Source of the DNA: Aricia agestis
Lineage: Eukaryota > Arthropoda > Insecta > Lepidoptera > Lycaenidae
DNA: 64,000 nt
Direction: 5' to 3'
NCBI RefSeq assembly: GCF_905147365.1
Contig: NC_056428.1
Coordinates: 26,876,001 to 26,940,000 of the forward strand
The notes beneath the pieces were generated by a model. It saw only the letters and a list, made by a program, of their open reading frames with translations. It ran no database searches and was not told the DNA's origin. Positions 1 to 22,138 of this stretch are shown one piece after another (position 1 is the stretch's first letter; each line of letters starts with the position of its first letter). Made by a program: the position numbers and the translations under genes.

Positions 1-64
1 TCTAGCCAACTGCACTATACCTTATTCCCTATCCCTTTTCTCTTCTGCTTATTCCCTTAGCCTA

Positions 65-1238
65 TCTATCTATACTTATCTATAATATTAATATTATAAT
101 TGGGTAGAGTTTGTTTGTTTGTTTGAACGCGCTAATCTCAGGAACTACTGGTCCGATATGAACAATTCTTTCAGTGTTAGATAGCCCATTTATCGAGGAA
201 GGCTAGGCTATATTTTATCACGCTAATACTAATAGGAGCGAAGAAATAGAGGAAAGTGTGGAAAAAACGGGAGGCAATTATTTGAAGGGTTATTTGAACG
301 CACTAATCTCAGGAACTACTGGTCCGATTTGAAAAATTATTTCAGTGTTAGCCTATTTATCGAGGAAGGCTATAGGCTATATTTTATCGCGCTAAGACTA
401 ATAGTAACGAAGAAATAGAGGAAAGTGTGGAAAAAACGGGAGAAATTATTTGAAATGGCTTATTTGAACGCACTAATCTCGGGAATTACTGGTCCGATTT
501 GAAAAATTATTTCAGTGTTAGATAGCCTATTTATCGAGAAAGGCTATAGGCTACATTTTATCGTGCTAAGACTAATAGTAACGAAGAAATAGAGGAAAGT
601 GTGGAAAAAATGGGGGAAATTATTGAAAGGGCTTATTTGAACACGCTAATCTCAGGAACTACTGGTCCGATTTGAAAAATTCTTTCAGTGTTAGATAGCC
701 CATTTATAGAGAAATGCTATATTTTATTTCGCTAAGAATAATAGGAACGAAGAAATAGAGAAAAAAGTGGAAAAAAAACGGGGGAAATTATTTGAAAGGG
801 CTTATCTCACGAACTGCTGGAGCAATTTTTCTGTTATTTGGCACAGATAAGAAGTAGACTACATGAAGGATCATAGGCTATTTTTGTGGACTAATTTGTC
901 TGTGTAATGTCTAATTTACGAGGGCGAAGCTGCGTGGAACGGCTGGACCCATTTTGCTGAAATTTGGTATAAAGATACTTTGAGTCCCGAAAAAGAACAT
1001 AGGATACATTTTGTCCCGGAAAAATGTACGGTTACTGCACAATATACTTCTATGATTTGCGCGTAAACTATTCAATCTATTTTGATGGAATTTGGTATGG
1101 AAATACTTTGAGTCTCGGAAAATGTGCGGTTCCCACACAATTATATACTTTTCTGATTTGCGCGTAAACGACTCAATTGATGTATAGGAACAACTATAAA
1201 CTAACGTCCACGCGGACGAAGTCGCGGGCAACAGCTGG
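65..1238 (+). mobile_element. Helitron-like non-autonomous element with internal tandem repeats
   Basis: The left end resembles the TATACTAATATTATAAAT terminus seen in other copies here. The right end carries the hairpin GCGGAC-GAA-GTCGC followed by GGGCAACAGCTGGT; other copies read CAGCTAGT, so the terminal CTAG has decayed to CTGG. No transposase or helicase frame is present. A second 5' part follows directly at 1240. Confidence 0.65.
117..800 (+). repeat. Four tandem units of about 171 bp
   Basis: The phrase GAACGC.CTAATCTCAGGAA recurs at about 125, 296, 466 and 638, giving a period near 171 bp. Each unit runs through a TTTCAGTGTTAGATAGCC block and an AGGAACGAAGAAATAGAGG block. This is an internal expansion of the Helitron-like element. 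Confidence 0.8.
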
Positions 1239-1239
1239 T

Positions 1240-1405
1240 AATATTATAAAGCGGTTGAGTTTGGTTGTTTGAACGCGCTAATCTCAGGAACTACTGACCC
1301 GATTTGAAAAATTTTTCAGTGTTAAATAGCCCATTAACGGAGGAAGGCTTTAGGCTATATTTTATCACGCTAAAACTAATAGGAGCGAAGAAATAGAGGA
1401 ACATC
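1240..1405 (+). mobile_element. Truncated second copy of the same Helitron-like unit
   Basis: The segment begins AATATTATAAAGCGG and contains one more copy of the CTAATCTCAGGAACTACTG unit. It stops abruptly at AGAAATAGAGGAA, where a SINE-like sequence begins. Confidence 0.6.
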
Positions 1406-1660
1406 GCAGCATCAAAAGAGCTGCGCGTGCGTTGCCGGCCTTTTAAGAGGTAATAGGGTAATAGAGGAGGGTAGGGATGGGAAGAGAAGGGAATAGGGGA
1501 GGGTAGGGAAGGAAATAGGGTAGTGGATTGGGCCTCCGGTAAACTCACTCACTCGGCGAAACACAGTGCAAGCGCTGTTTCACGCCGGTTTTCTGTGAGA
1601 ACGTGGTATTTCTCCGGTCGAGCCGGCCCATTCGTGCCGAAGCATGGCTCTCCCACGTAT
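1403..1660 (+). mobile_element. SINE-like repeat, 5'-truncated copy
   Basis: The sequence from GCAGCATCAAAAGAGCTG through GGCCTCCGGTAAACTCACTC to GCATGGCTCTCCC matches the longer copy at about 36590-36910, and a short tail fragment lies near 63200. The purine-rich GGGTAGGG stretch and GC-rich 3' part are shared. The family is unnamed here. The minus-strand frame across it is an artefact of the low-complexity stretch. Confidence 0.7.
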
Positions 1661-2587
1661 AGCTATACGCTATAAATTATAATCATTAATCAGTTGTTTA
1701 ACAACAGTTCTACTCAAAATGACTTGAGCATAATATCACGCTTTGTTTCGATTTTCGATTGAAAAAAAATATACCTCTGAAAGATAGTTGGTATCACATC
1801 ACTAGTGGCGCGTGACGATAACGGAAGAAAGGATAAGCATTACTAATTTGTATTTGATAGAAAGGGATATGACTTATGTCAAATGCTTTCGTCATGGATT
1901 CAGACCAGTGTAACTTGAGCTCTGAATAAATTGATTCTTGACAGTAAAAAAAATATTTTGTATGAAACGCATGAGATGTACATGGGTCACGGATGTGGTC
2001 GATACTAAGACAGATTTCGCTATCATTATCTAAAGTAAGACCTATAAGTCTTACATATTGTCTGAAAGTATTCGCCTTGCATTAGGCGTCTAGAGGCTAT
2101 GTGGTCGCTGATAATACCATATCGCCCTTAAACTAGGAACATCAGCTGACACTTCATTGACATTTGTCAATCGCAGTTTCTATCTAAGAAAATGGCAAGT
2201 TTTTTGACAGGGAGACAATGACCGCTACTGTCTTGTCTTCCCCCCCCCCCCCGCTACTGTCTGACCCCCTCCAAAATTTTAGACTGCGACCGCGCCTGCT
2301 ACGCAGCGATCGCTATATTAATATAATTATTATAATAGTTTGACGTTTCATTCCCACGTTATCTTCATAGGCGACCAGTCAAATATTATACTATAATTGT
2401 TAATCTATTTAGAATACACTCCACTATTATCAGCAGAAATATTTTATTTTAATACCTGGTAGCTCACACTTATTGAGGACAAAACATTGTGTAACATAAA
2501 CACTGTGTAGAAAGTTGCTACTATTTTTCGCGTTTATTGTCTGATTACCTTTTTAAATTTTATTCCACCCTGTGGACAGAAAAACAT

Positions 2588-3052
2588 AATAGGGATGATG
2601 ACAAGGTCAAAGATTAGCGAATTTTGTTAATAAAATAAAGAAATCACGGTAAAAAATAAGTGTTCCCAAAATTTCAGCTTGATAGCATTTGTATTTTTTT
2701 GTTATGCGCCTTCAAAGTTGGATATTCAAGTCGATTTTTTTTTTCAATTAAATTTCTTAATATTTGTATACCATTCGATAACTTATGCAATTAAAAGCAA
2801 CTTTTGTTATGAAACCACTTTTATAAACGCAATATTTAATATACCTGTCGAACAAAGTTGTCTCCCGATGCGTACAAACTACGAAAGACTGACGTCATAC
2901 TTTCGTAGCACTTTGTATGGAGCGTTTCGGGCAGGTCTTTTTTATGAGATATTTGAATTGTCATAATATCTTGGTGAATTTTTAAGCTATCAGAGTCATT
3001 CTTTCAACGATGTATCTATTTTTAAGTGTCTTTCAATTACCGATAAGAAAAA
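2588..3052 (+). repeat. Dispersed repeat, inverted partner at 27137-27606
   Basis: About 460 bp is closely matched by the reverse complement at 27137-27606. Both contain the same 90-residue-like open frame, but there is no recognisable domain and no sign that it is translated. It ends about 200 bp before the PLC gamma SH3 exon. Confidence 0.75.
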
Positions 3053-3254
3053 AAAAATAGTCTATTGTTTATTTTACGTTTCTTTCAGAAGTTGATATTG
3101 AATATCCTTTATTTTACCTTTATTTTAAACACCCAGGTTACACAGTAAAGGCGTTATTATTTTTATTTTCTTGTACCCAGATGAAAGTAAAAGCGTTGTT
3201 TATTTTATTATATTATAATTTTTTATTTTATTATTTCACGTTTGTTCCAACTAG

Positions 3255-14365
<11,111 letters not shown>

Positions 14366-14367
<2 letters not shown>

Positions 14368-14551
14368 AGTTACCTGCGGCGGATTGCCCGCAGGCAGTGT
14401 TTTTGACGTCCGCCGCTTAGAGATATACGAGATTAGAGAGCCCGATATACCGAGATCAGAAATTATACGTGAAGTTGAGAGATTCGAGATTGAGGAGCCA
14501 GAACAATTGACTTTCTGGATGAAGGTCAAAAAGTTTTGCTGCTGCTGTTAA
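14366..14551 (+). other. Possible out-of-frame C-terminal tail of PLC gamma
   Basis: If one base (the T of the TAG stop) is skipped, the frame continues for 61 codons to TAA at 14549-14551. The predicted tail is charged and helix-like (EIYEIREPDIPRSEI, then REVERFEIEEPEQL) and ends FWMKVKKFCCCC, a lysine-rich segment with four terminal cysteines. Such an end resembles lipid-modified membrane tails in other proteins; that role is inference. The explanation could be a base error in the assembly, a real frameshift allele, an antizyme-style +1 shift, or chance openness of purine-rich DNA. Confidence 0.4.
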
Positions 14552-14837
14552 ATTATATCGAGACGTCAAACACGGGCATCCGCTGCCATAAAGACATTAT
14601 GCAAATATTTTAAGTACAGTTTAGTAAGTTCTATAAAGAGGTATATTATCTCAAGTGACAAGGATTTAAAAAGTGACTTTACGATATGGATGATAATACT
14701 TGACTCAAAGTGGTGATCTGCCATTTTGAGTCAAATTTCGCGATTTTGAATCAAGACTTATCCGGAATTGACTTATCTATGGTGAATTATAGTCAAAACC
14801 GTAAAACGTGGTACGGAATTCATAAATTATGTATGTC

Positions 14838-14843
14838 AATAAA
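14838..14843 (+). terminator. Candidate PLC gamma poly(A) signal
   Basis: AATAAA about 470 bp past the stop, followed within about 10 bases by a GT-rich stretch. Another AATAAA at 15771-15777 is an alternative. Confidence 0.4.
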
Positions 14844-15276
14844 AAGTGTTGTGTTTCAGCTCAAAGTTTTGACTACAATTGACCTATATTGATGTTCTAT
14901 GGTAAATATTTTACCAAATTTACTGAATTACGACCTCCTAGGATAAATGGAAATACTAATGATATTTCGGCAACTACTCCGTGCAGGCTCACGATTTATT
15001 TTTAATTTTGTTTTGTAGGTATATTGTAATCATAAGTATTTCCATCCTAACAATCTATTTTGACTAAAATCTATATAGTGACGTAATTTAGTGGTACTCG
15101 TGATGAGTATTAAAAGACTTTCCGAACCAATAGATCTTTATTTTCTACCGACATCGGTCTAGCGACCCATGCAGCTGCTGCGTTATAGTTGCGTAGACCA
15201 AAATGAAACCTAAAGCCTAGGGTCATAGGGTTTTTTAGAGCATTTTATATCAGAATTTTTGTCGGTCCCGGTCACT

Positions 15277-15320
15277 TGCCGTGAGGATCGGAAAGTCTTT
15301 ACTTTCCGATCCTCACGGCA
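15277..15320. repeat. Perfect 20-bp-stem hairpin
   Basis: TGCCGTGAGGATCGGAAAGT, loop CTTT, then the exact reverse complement. It lies about 0.9 kb downstream of the PLC gamma stop, beyond the first poly(A) candidate. It is not followed by a histone-type or terminator-like context, and no second copy was seen. Confidence 0.9.
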
Positions 15321-16244
15321 CCTTAATGTTTAATTAAATACGTAACTGTCTTGTATCAAACCAAATATCTAGTAATAATTCTACCTTCCATATAAAAATT
15401 GGATGTATGTCTCTTTTTTGAGAAATGAGATTTTTGTCTTCGATAAAGTAGAAAGAATCTTCACACAATATTCTCTTGGTATTAAAAAAATATTATCCAT
15501 ATTTCAAACCGTTGAAATGTTTACAATGAATCTTGATGTTAGTGATATACTGAAAAAAAAATGTAGGTAACTTGGTTCGAGAAGCCATTTTAAATATAAT
15601 ATTGGTGTTTTAACCTTTACTTATAATTGTACATTATTACTGTTTGTGATTAATATGACTTTAAAAACTATTGCTTTAATCTACGAATTTATCTTACAAT
15701 TTTGAATTAACAAAACATGAAATAATATTAAATAGCATAATTCTTATTATACTAGTGTATTACTATATTTTAATAAATAAATATTTTGGAAAAAAGCCTA
15801 AAAAAATATTTGAAAATATAAATGAGGTCTATTTCATATACAATATTGTGTCCCGACACCGGTGTCAGATCCTTTAATGTCATGATGTACGGCATATTTT
15901 AGTGACAAATTGGCTTTAAATATTTTTTTTCTCCAAGTTTTGAAAAAAAAATTCTGACCAATACTTTATAAGTAAATTGTTAAAATATCTGACTTAGATA
16001 ATTGTTTAAATATCTGACTTAGAGCATAGAAGTAAAGGAATTTATTTAAGATGAAAATCTCCTCTATCTTTTTAAAATAAAAAGAACCAGTTTAATGCGC
16101 CAGATTTTTCACAAAAAACCATTAATTAAAAAATACATTTTTTTCCTTAAAATTTGGTTTTTCTATGTTTAATTCCACCAAATTTATAACATATTGCCTC
16201 TGTAAGCGTAGTCCACAAGTTTAGCTATCATCAAAATGAGACCT
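15321..16244. other. AT-rich intergenic sequence
   Basis: Apart from one AATAAATAAATA stretch near 15771 that could serve as a poly(A) signal, nothing recognisable was seen. Confidence 0.6.
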
Positions 16245-17690
16245 TTTTAGGGTTCCGTACCCAAAGAGTAAAAACGGGACCCTATTACTAAGACTTCGAT
16301 GTCTGTCTATCCGTCTGTCTGTCTCCAAGCTGTATCTCAAGAACCGTGATAGCTAGAGAGTTAAAATTTTCACAGATTACGTATTTCTGTTGCCGCTATA
16401 ACAACAAATACTAAAAACAAAATAAATTAAATATTTAAGGGGGCTCCCATACAACAAACTTGTTTTTTTTTTGCTCTATCTATATATTAAGAGGGCGACT
16501 AACCCAAAAAATCAAACATCGTCCTTCTCTCTTCACACTCACGCGGCACGCCCGTCTTTTATATGCCAGGTGAAAAAGGACGACTCGGATTCATCGCCAA
16601 ATTAGTTTTTTCTCAATAATTCGATAAATATACAACATTTTAAAAATCCGCTAGGTCGATCTCTCAATGATAGAATTTTATACAATGTGTTAAAATATTA
16701 ACTTAGTTCAATGCACGGTTATAGCAATAAATGAAAAATTCGTGAAAATTAGATGCATCTTTGTGATTCTTTTCTATCGAGAAAATTTTAAGATATCGTG
16801 TTTTTGCTCAGATCGAATTCTCAGAAATATAATGTAGTATCTAATTTTAGAAAATGAAACAATTCGGGGCTAATTTTCAAGTATAAAAATGAATTATAAA
16901 ATCGATACTTTAGGGTTAGGCCCCCATAATATTTAATACGTGAGCCAAAAACTTTGTATCCCTTTTGACATAAAATGGGGAAACGTAGGTGAATTAAATT
17001 TTGCACAGTGATAGTTTATATGGTGAAGGAGTGCTTCGAGATAATATTATTTTGAAATTATTTATTTATTTAACAATTTATGTACACATAACCAGTTTAC
17101 ATAGAAAACTTAAAACTAGAGATACATTTTTATTTGATTATGCTTTTATCATATTTTTTTTTCACAAATAAAACATTACACATACTACTAAAAAAATGAC
17201 AGATTTTTGAGTGGCAAGTCTATACATACGAATTATGCTCTTTTATTTATGGTTGAAGTCTGTTGATAACAAGGTGACAAATTGAAAATGGATTAAGTAT
17301 AGTTTTTTTTTATTGAATCTTAGATACTATTAGACAATGCTTACACGGCCAGTCTGAGATCAGCTGAGTCACAGAGGCAAGAGTTGAAAAAAATATGATA
17401 AAGTCAATATTTTTTACAAAATATAGGTAGTAGTCCTACTGTCGTTGAAACTAAGGTCGAATTTTGAACATTAGGCGATCTCTAGTATCAATAATGGCAG
17501 CAGGTAGGCATTGATATTTTCACTAAAGTCTTAAATATATGTCTACTTCAATAATTAATAATAATAATAAAATAAAATAAAAATTTAAGGGGGGTTCCCA
17601 TACAAAAAACACAATTTTTGGCCTATTTTTGCTTTATGACGGTACGGTACCCTTCGTGCGCAAGTCCGACACGCACTTGGCCGATTATTT
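16245..17690 (+). mobile_element. Repeat of the GGGTTCCGTACC family, split by a Helitron
   Basis: The left part (GGGTTCCGTACCCAAAGAGT, TCTGTCTCCAAGCTGTATCTC, AACAACAAATACTAAAAAC) and the right part ending GTGCGCAAGTCCGACACGCA with CTTGGCCGA match the uninterrupted relatives at 45542-45921 and 59669-60575. The interruption is the Helitron 16479-17485. Confidence 0.8.
16479..17485 (+). mobile_element. Helitron-like element X, copy 1 (complete ends)
   Basis: The 5' end is A|TCTATATATTAAGAGGGCG and the 3' end is GGCGATCTCTAG|T. In copies 2 and 3 the 3' end is preceded by a hairpin GGTCGAA-TTTCGACC; in this copy the hairpin has decayed. The host repeat reads straight through at 60361 and 45724, showing insertion between A and T without target duplication, as expected for Helitrons. 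It is about 1.0 kb with no replication protein. Confidence 0.8.
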
Positions 17691-17699
17691 ATCTTCATA

Positions 17700-18317
17700 G
17701 GATATTAACATGAGAAGTATTGGTCAGATTAGTGTGAAAGTCCGAGAAAACTAAAATGGCTGCCATTTTACAACCGTGAGAGAGAAAAAATTTGAGAGCC
17801 AATCTCGGTTTTGGGACACATTGTATATTATGTAGGTATTGCTATTAAATATAATATGAAAAATATATAATATTTTATATAACTAACTATAACTCTTAAT
17901 GTGATTAAAAAATATATTTCTTTTCACGTATATAAACATCAATTGAGGTGCTCAATTTTAAAGTATGTTAACTCAAGAATGTATTTATTCTGCATCTTTG
18001 TTAACTTCACTACCTACGAATATAATTGATAATTTCTGATATTTTTCTACAGAAGTTCATTTATTCTGATTAGCTTGCGACAAATCGACAACGGTGTTGA
18101 ATAGGCAGTTAATTTTTTTTCAAGTCATGTCAAAAACTTCAGAAACCGGATAATGAACACAAATGTTTTATATATTATGTAGAATATCGTTAATCGTTCA
18201 GTAACAATATAATATTTAATTTTTCGAAGAATTTTTTACGTATTATATTGTGATTCAATGCTATTTGTCCATTTATGACAGTTCTATTTTATGACAAGTC
18301 TCATGTTATACGTAACT
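17700..18317. other. AT-rich intergenic sequence
   Basis: No gene or clear repeat recognised. Confidence 0.5.
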
Positions 18318-18437
18318 ATTAGACTAAGAGCGAGTGTTCCTCAGACTTACGTTAAAGTAGCAGATAAAACACTATACCTGGCGTTAATATGGAGTTGGCT
18401 ACTTTCTGTAAGTCTGCGGAATACTCGCTCTTAGACT
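18318..18437. mobile_element. Foldback MITE, about 120 bp
   Basis: AGACTAAGAGCGAGTGTTCC plus TCAGACTTAC at the left is answered by GTAAGTCTG.GGAATACTCGCTCTTAG at the right, with about 60 bp between. Confidence 0.8.
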
Positions 18438-18946
18438 ATAATATCAGCTAGTAAAATATTTTTTTGTTCCATAATATACAAAAATACACCTGTATCTTAA
18501 AATAATGATAAATGATTGTATTTGTTAAATGTAATGTTAAATGATAACATTTATAATCTATTGATGTTAGTAAATTATGTGTATTTCTAAAGGTGATATT
18601 ACGCTGATCAAAATATGCATTAAATCCAAGTGAATTGAACAATTATACACAAATTTAACAGTTAATTAAAACACAAGCGAGAGAAAATTAATTGATTCAA
18701 TATTTTATTAAATTTATTTGATCACCGTAATTTCTCAGTGCAGCGAGCGACTTTTAAATGTTTGAATTTCGAACTTGAATTATATTATATTAAATTTTTA
18801 AGACATCATGTAGCTATTTACTGAATTTGTCGTTTTTAATGGCTATCATGTCGTTAATTTTTATTATGGAATCTCAATTAATGTAATGCTATGACACCCA
18901 ATTGACATGAAGGACCAAACATACGTAGCCTGGTGGCAAGTGTTAG

Positions 18947-19694
18947 GGGGGTATTACATTATCATTTATATTGGATCATTTCTATGATCATTTGATCATA
19001 TCTGCTTATTACATTATCATATTTCATTGATCCTATTTTACGTCATATGTGGTTTCAATAGCCAATGGAGAGCGCTAACGCTGACAGGTATTGACGTCAG
19101 GGTTACTAGATCTCAGAGAATTCGATGTGTCAAAAGACATCGTCATTTTTAATATGGCTTGTTTTTTGTTATTTCAGCAAGATTATCCAAGTATATAATT
19201 AGAAAAATAATTACATTACATTATTTGAAACATAATAAGAAACAAGAAATTAAAAACTCTTTTTTATATTAAATAACTGGCAACACCTATTTCTATGACC
19301 GTATTGGATCCAATCTCTCAGCAAATGTCAAAAATCTATGATCAAGGAAGAAATGAATCATATGTCTATATTACATTATCCAATATCATTGACTCAATGA
19401 TCTCGGATCCAATATACAGTGTGTAACAAAAATAAGTGATAATACTTTAGGGTGTGTACGTGTTCCTTGTAGAGAGTTCACTGTGAAAGTAGCAGCTCTG
19501 AAAGACGAAAACATTTTTTCGCTTTTGTATGGGCAAGGGCCCGAGCGTCACGAGTTTCCCCATACAAAAGTGAAAAAAATTTTTGGTCTTTCAGCGCTGC
19601 TACTTTCACAGTAAACTCTCTACAAGGAACACGTACTCTAAAGTATTATCACTTATTTTTTTTACACCCTGTATATGGTAATCTAATATCCCCC
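18947..19694. mobile_element. Inverted-repeat element GGGGGTATTACATTA, with nested MITE
   Basis: Left GGGGGTATTACATTATCAT and GGATC pair with right GATCC..TAATCTAATATCCCCC once the 19417-19671 insert is removed. It contains repeats of GGATCC/TGATC type and has no coding frame. Confidence 0.7.
19417..19671. mobile_element. Foldback MITE with TA duplication (mariner-like), copy 1
   Basis: CAGTGTGTAACAAAAATAAG at the left pairs with CTTATTTTTTTTACACCCTG at the right, flanked by TA. Nearly the whole 255 bp folds back on itself (CTGAAAGAC.AAA; TTCACTGTGAAAGTAGCAGC). A second copy is at 27632-27893 and a worn one at about 46600-46775. Confidence 0.85.
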
Positions 19695-19960
19695 GTAGGT
19701 AGGAAAGTGTCGGAAACGGCTGTAAAAGTCGCCCCTTTGTACCGAACCTTAATTAAATAAAAGAAAAAAAATACAGAACTCCCAATATATTAAGGGCTTA
19801 ATCTTAAAAATAGTATACGATGTTATTGATCTATTAGATGTCATATGAAGGGTACAGGGGAAAAAGGATCATTGTCAAAAGTGAATCATTGTGAGAAAAT
19901 GGAAAAAACTTAATTTACTTTGCATCATTATCTATTAAACAATTCACAACAGCAGCAATT

Positions 19961-20451
19961 ATAGTTTGTGCGTTTTAAGATGATATGGGTGACACATTAT
20001 ATTTGACATTAATAGGGAAGTTACCTAAGAAAATTAATCGATAATTTAAAAATATCGAATCACTTCTTAAAGGAATTGCAATCGAAATTATCGATTTCGT
20101 ACTGACGTTTCAGAGTGGCGCCGGCGATTTAAAATGGCCGCCCCTTTTATCGATTTGATTTCGATTCAAGAGTGTCAATCTCTATTGGTATAAGTTCCGT
20201 TTCATGCATCTGGACATTTTTCAAATATTTTCGTAACAATAATTTTCACAGTTAAAATTTATAGTTTTATATTAATAAGTTAGCATTTAGCAACTTTTCA
20301 TTTTTATTCATTTACAATTATAGGAAACATTTGTTTTTGTAGATGGAATATAATTTATTACATTTTGATTTTTTTTGTTTTCTTGTAAAAAAAACCCGTA
20401 GCAAGGAATATGAGACGTGTCACCCATATCATCTTATAACGCGCAAACTAT
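19961..20451. mobile_element. MITE with 36-bp termini (ATAGTTTGTGCG family)
   Basis: ATAGTTTGTGCGTTTTAAGA and TGATATGGGTGACAC at the left mirror the right end GTGTCACCCATATCATCTTA. The complete relative is at 50038-50462 and a half copy at 3728-3991. Confidence 0.85.
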
Positions 20452-20617
20452 AAAACATTTTAGCAACTATAAAACAGTATAGTATAAATAATAATTTAGT
20501 TTTGAATTCTTTATTATTTATTTACTTGTAATTAAGTTAACGATAAAGATGTTAGACGAACATAATATAACCTCCTCCTTTTTGGAAGTCGGTTAAAAAG
20601 AAGGGGGGGGGGGCACT

Positions 20618-21527
20618 TCGTACCCACCAATATAGCACGTTGAGACGTATACCAAATTAAAGGGCTTGAAAAGTTGAACATTTTATATTATGACGAAAAA
20701 TCTCTAAACCATGGGAGAAAAAAGTTAATGAGGGTAAGAAAAAATCACAAAAATACACCCTGTATTATTGCAACAATTTATAGTGTTGCTGGTAAGGAAT
20801 CATTTCTAGAAAGTAATCGTATATATGACAAACTTAAGAAAAGTGTTATATTTTAGTATATTCTTTCATATTTTAAAGAAATGTACATGGGAAAACAATA
20901 AAACCTTAAAAATCTAACCTTTCCTGTTTTACCGTATATTGTTACCTTTGAGAAATTGTTTATAATAAGCAATACTAGCGAATGGTGCAATAATACTGGC
21001 TATTTTATTTTTTCCTAAGAAATAAAGTGATAATTAACGAAAAAAACAGGCAAAGGTTCGACATTCAGCATTTTATTGTTTTCTCATATATTGAAATACA
21101 ACAGTTTCCTTGAGTTTTCCATATATGATTACTTTTGAGAGATTATTCCTTACTAGCAACACTACAAATTAATTCAGTAATACAGGATGTTATTTGTTCA
21201 TTTTCGGAAAAAAATAAAACACCCGTATTATTGCGCCATTCGCTAGTATTGCTTATTATAAACTATTTCTCCAAGGTAACAATATACGGTAAAATCCAGG
21301 AAAGGTAAGATTTTTAAGGTTTTATTGTTTTCTCATACATTTCTGAATATACTAAAATACAACACTTTCCTCAAGATTGTCATAGTTTTTGTGTTTTTTT
21401 CTTACTTTCTACCCCCGTTAACTTTTTTATCCCATGGTTTAGAGATTTTATGTCATACAAGAAAATGTACAACTTTTCAAGCCCTTTCATTTAATATGTC
21501 TCAACGTGCTACAGCTTGGGTACGGGT
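20618..21527. repeat. Large imperfect palindrome, arms of about 400 bp
   Basis: GTACCCACCAATATAGCACG with TTGAGACGTAT at the left is mirrored by ATATGTCTCAACGTGC and GCTTGGGTAC at the right. Inner blocks are mirrored in order: AAGGGCTTGAAAAGTTG, AAACCATGGGA, ACCGTATATTGTTACCTT and GCAATACTAGCGAATGG. The short frames inside are not conserved as protein. Confidence 0.8.
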
Positions 21528-22010
21528 CCCATACAAAAATGCCCCTTCTTCTTTAGAAAATGTTACTTATTACAAAGATCATAGTCAACTGACATTGATA
21601 TTTCTTTCTAAGTTTAGTATTTATTTATTTTAATTGTAGCACAATTTAATCAAAATAGTCTAGCTATTTGTAATAAATGAAAAATCAACTCTAATTTGCA
21701 TAACTCCAATAAATACCGCGAAAACCACATGTACGAAATAACAAAGTACAAACAGCCACTGACAGCCAGCTGTCAAACTAAAAAAAAGTGAAAAAAAGAT
21801 CAATGTCCATAGACCAATGATCTTTCTTTCTGTTATTAGGGTGACATTGATCTTTCTATGATACAGCCATACAATCTTTTATTGAGTCCCTAGTGCACGA
21901 TGATCGTTTTAAGTGTTTTTCGTTAATATGGACAGAAAGGTTCTTTTCATTTTGCACTAAAAAGTTGACCGTGATCCTTCTTCCCCTGTACACTTCTATC
22001 TGCCGCATTC

Positions 22011-22138
22011 AGAGTGGAACATTAATTACTTAAATGTAATTAATTCAAAATTTTGACATAAGCCCCATACATTATCTGTCAAACTCTCCATTAAATTGAA
22101 GGCTAATCGTAATTAAATGTCTCTGAGTACGGCGGTAA
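22011..22138. mobile_element. Short MITE (CCGC..CAGAG..TTAATTACTT family)
   Basis: CCGCATTCAGAGTGGAACAT pairs loosely with TTAAATGTCTCTGAGTACGG. A relative lies near 58725-58840. Confidence 0.5.

Larger units (their letters stand above)
1..3254 (+). other. PLC gamma intron (partial), repeat-filled
   Basis: No exon is visible before the SH3 exon at 3255, so this is taken as the intron in front of it. It holds a Helitron-like element with internal tandem repeats, a second truncated copy, a SINE-like fragment, AT-rich unique sequence, a C-run near 2240-2253 and a repeat at about 2588-3052 that recurs inverted near 27 kb. Short reading frames here are not gene-like. Confidence 0.7.
19855..21988. 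mobile_element. Tc1/mariner-like element, about 2.1 kb, degenerate
   Basis: The termini CAGGGGAAAAAGGATCA and TGATCCTTCTTCCCCTG are inverted and flanked by TA. The interior holds a MITE (19961-20451) and a 0.9 kb palindrome instead of a transposase. Class assignment rests on the TA duplication and terminal type. Confidence 0.6.

Noticed and set aside
2679..2966. 95-codon frame, repeated near 27.2-27.5 kb
   Set aside because: Present in both copies of a dispersed repeat, with no domain, and not needed to explain the similarity.
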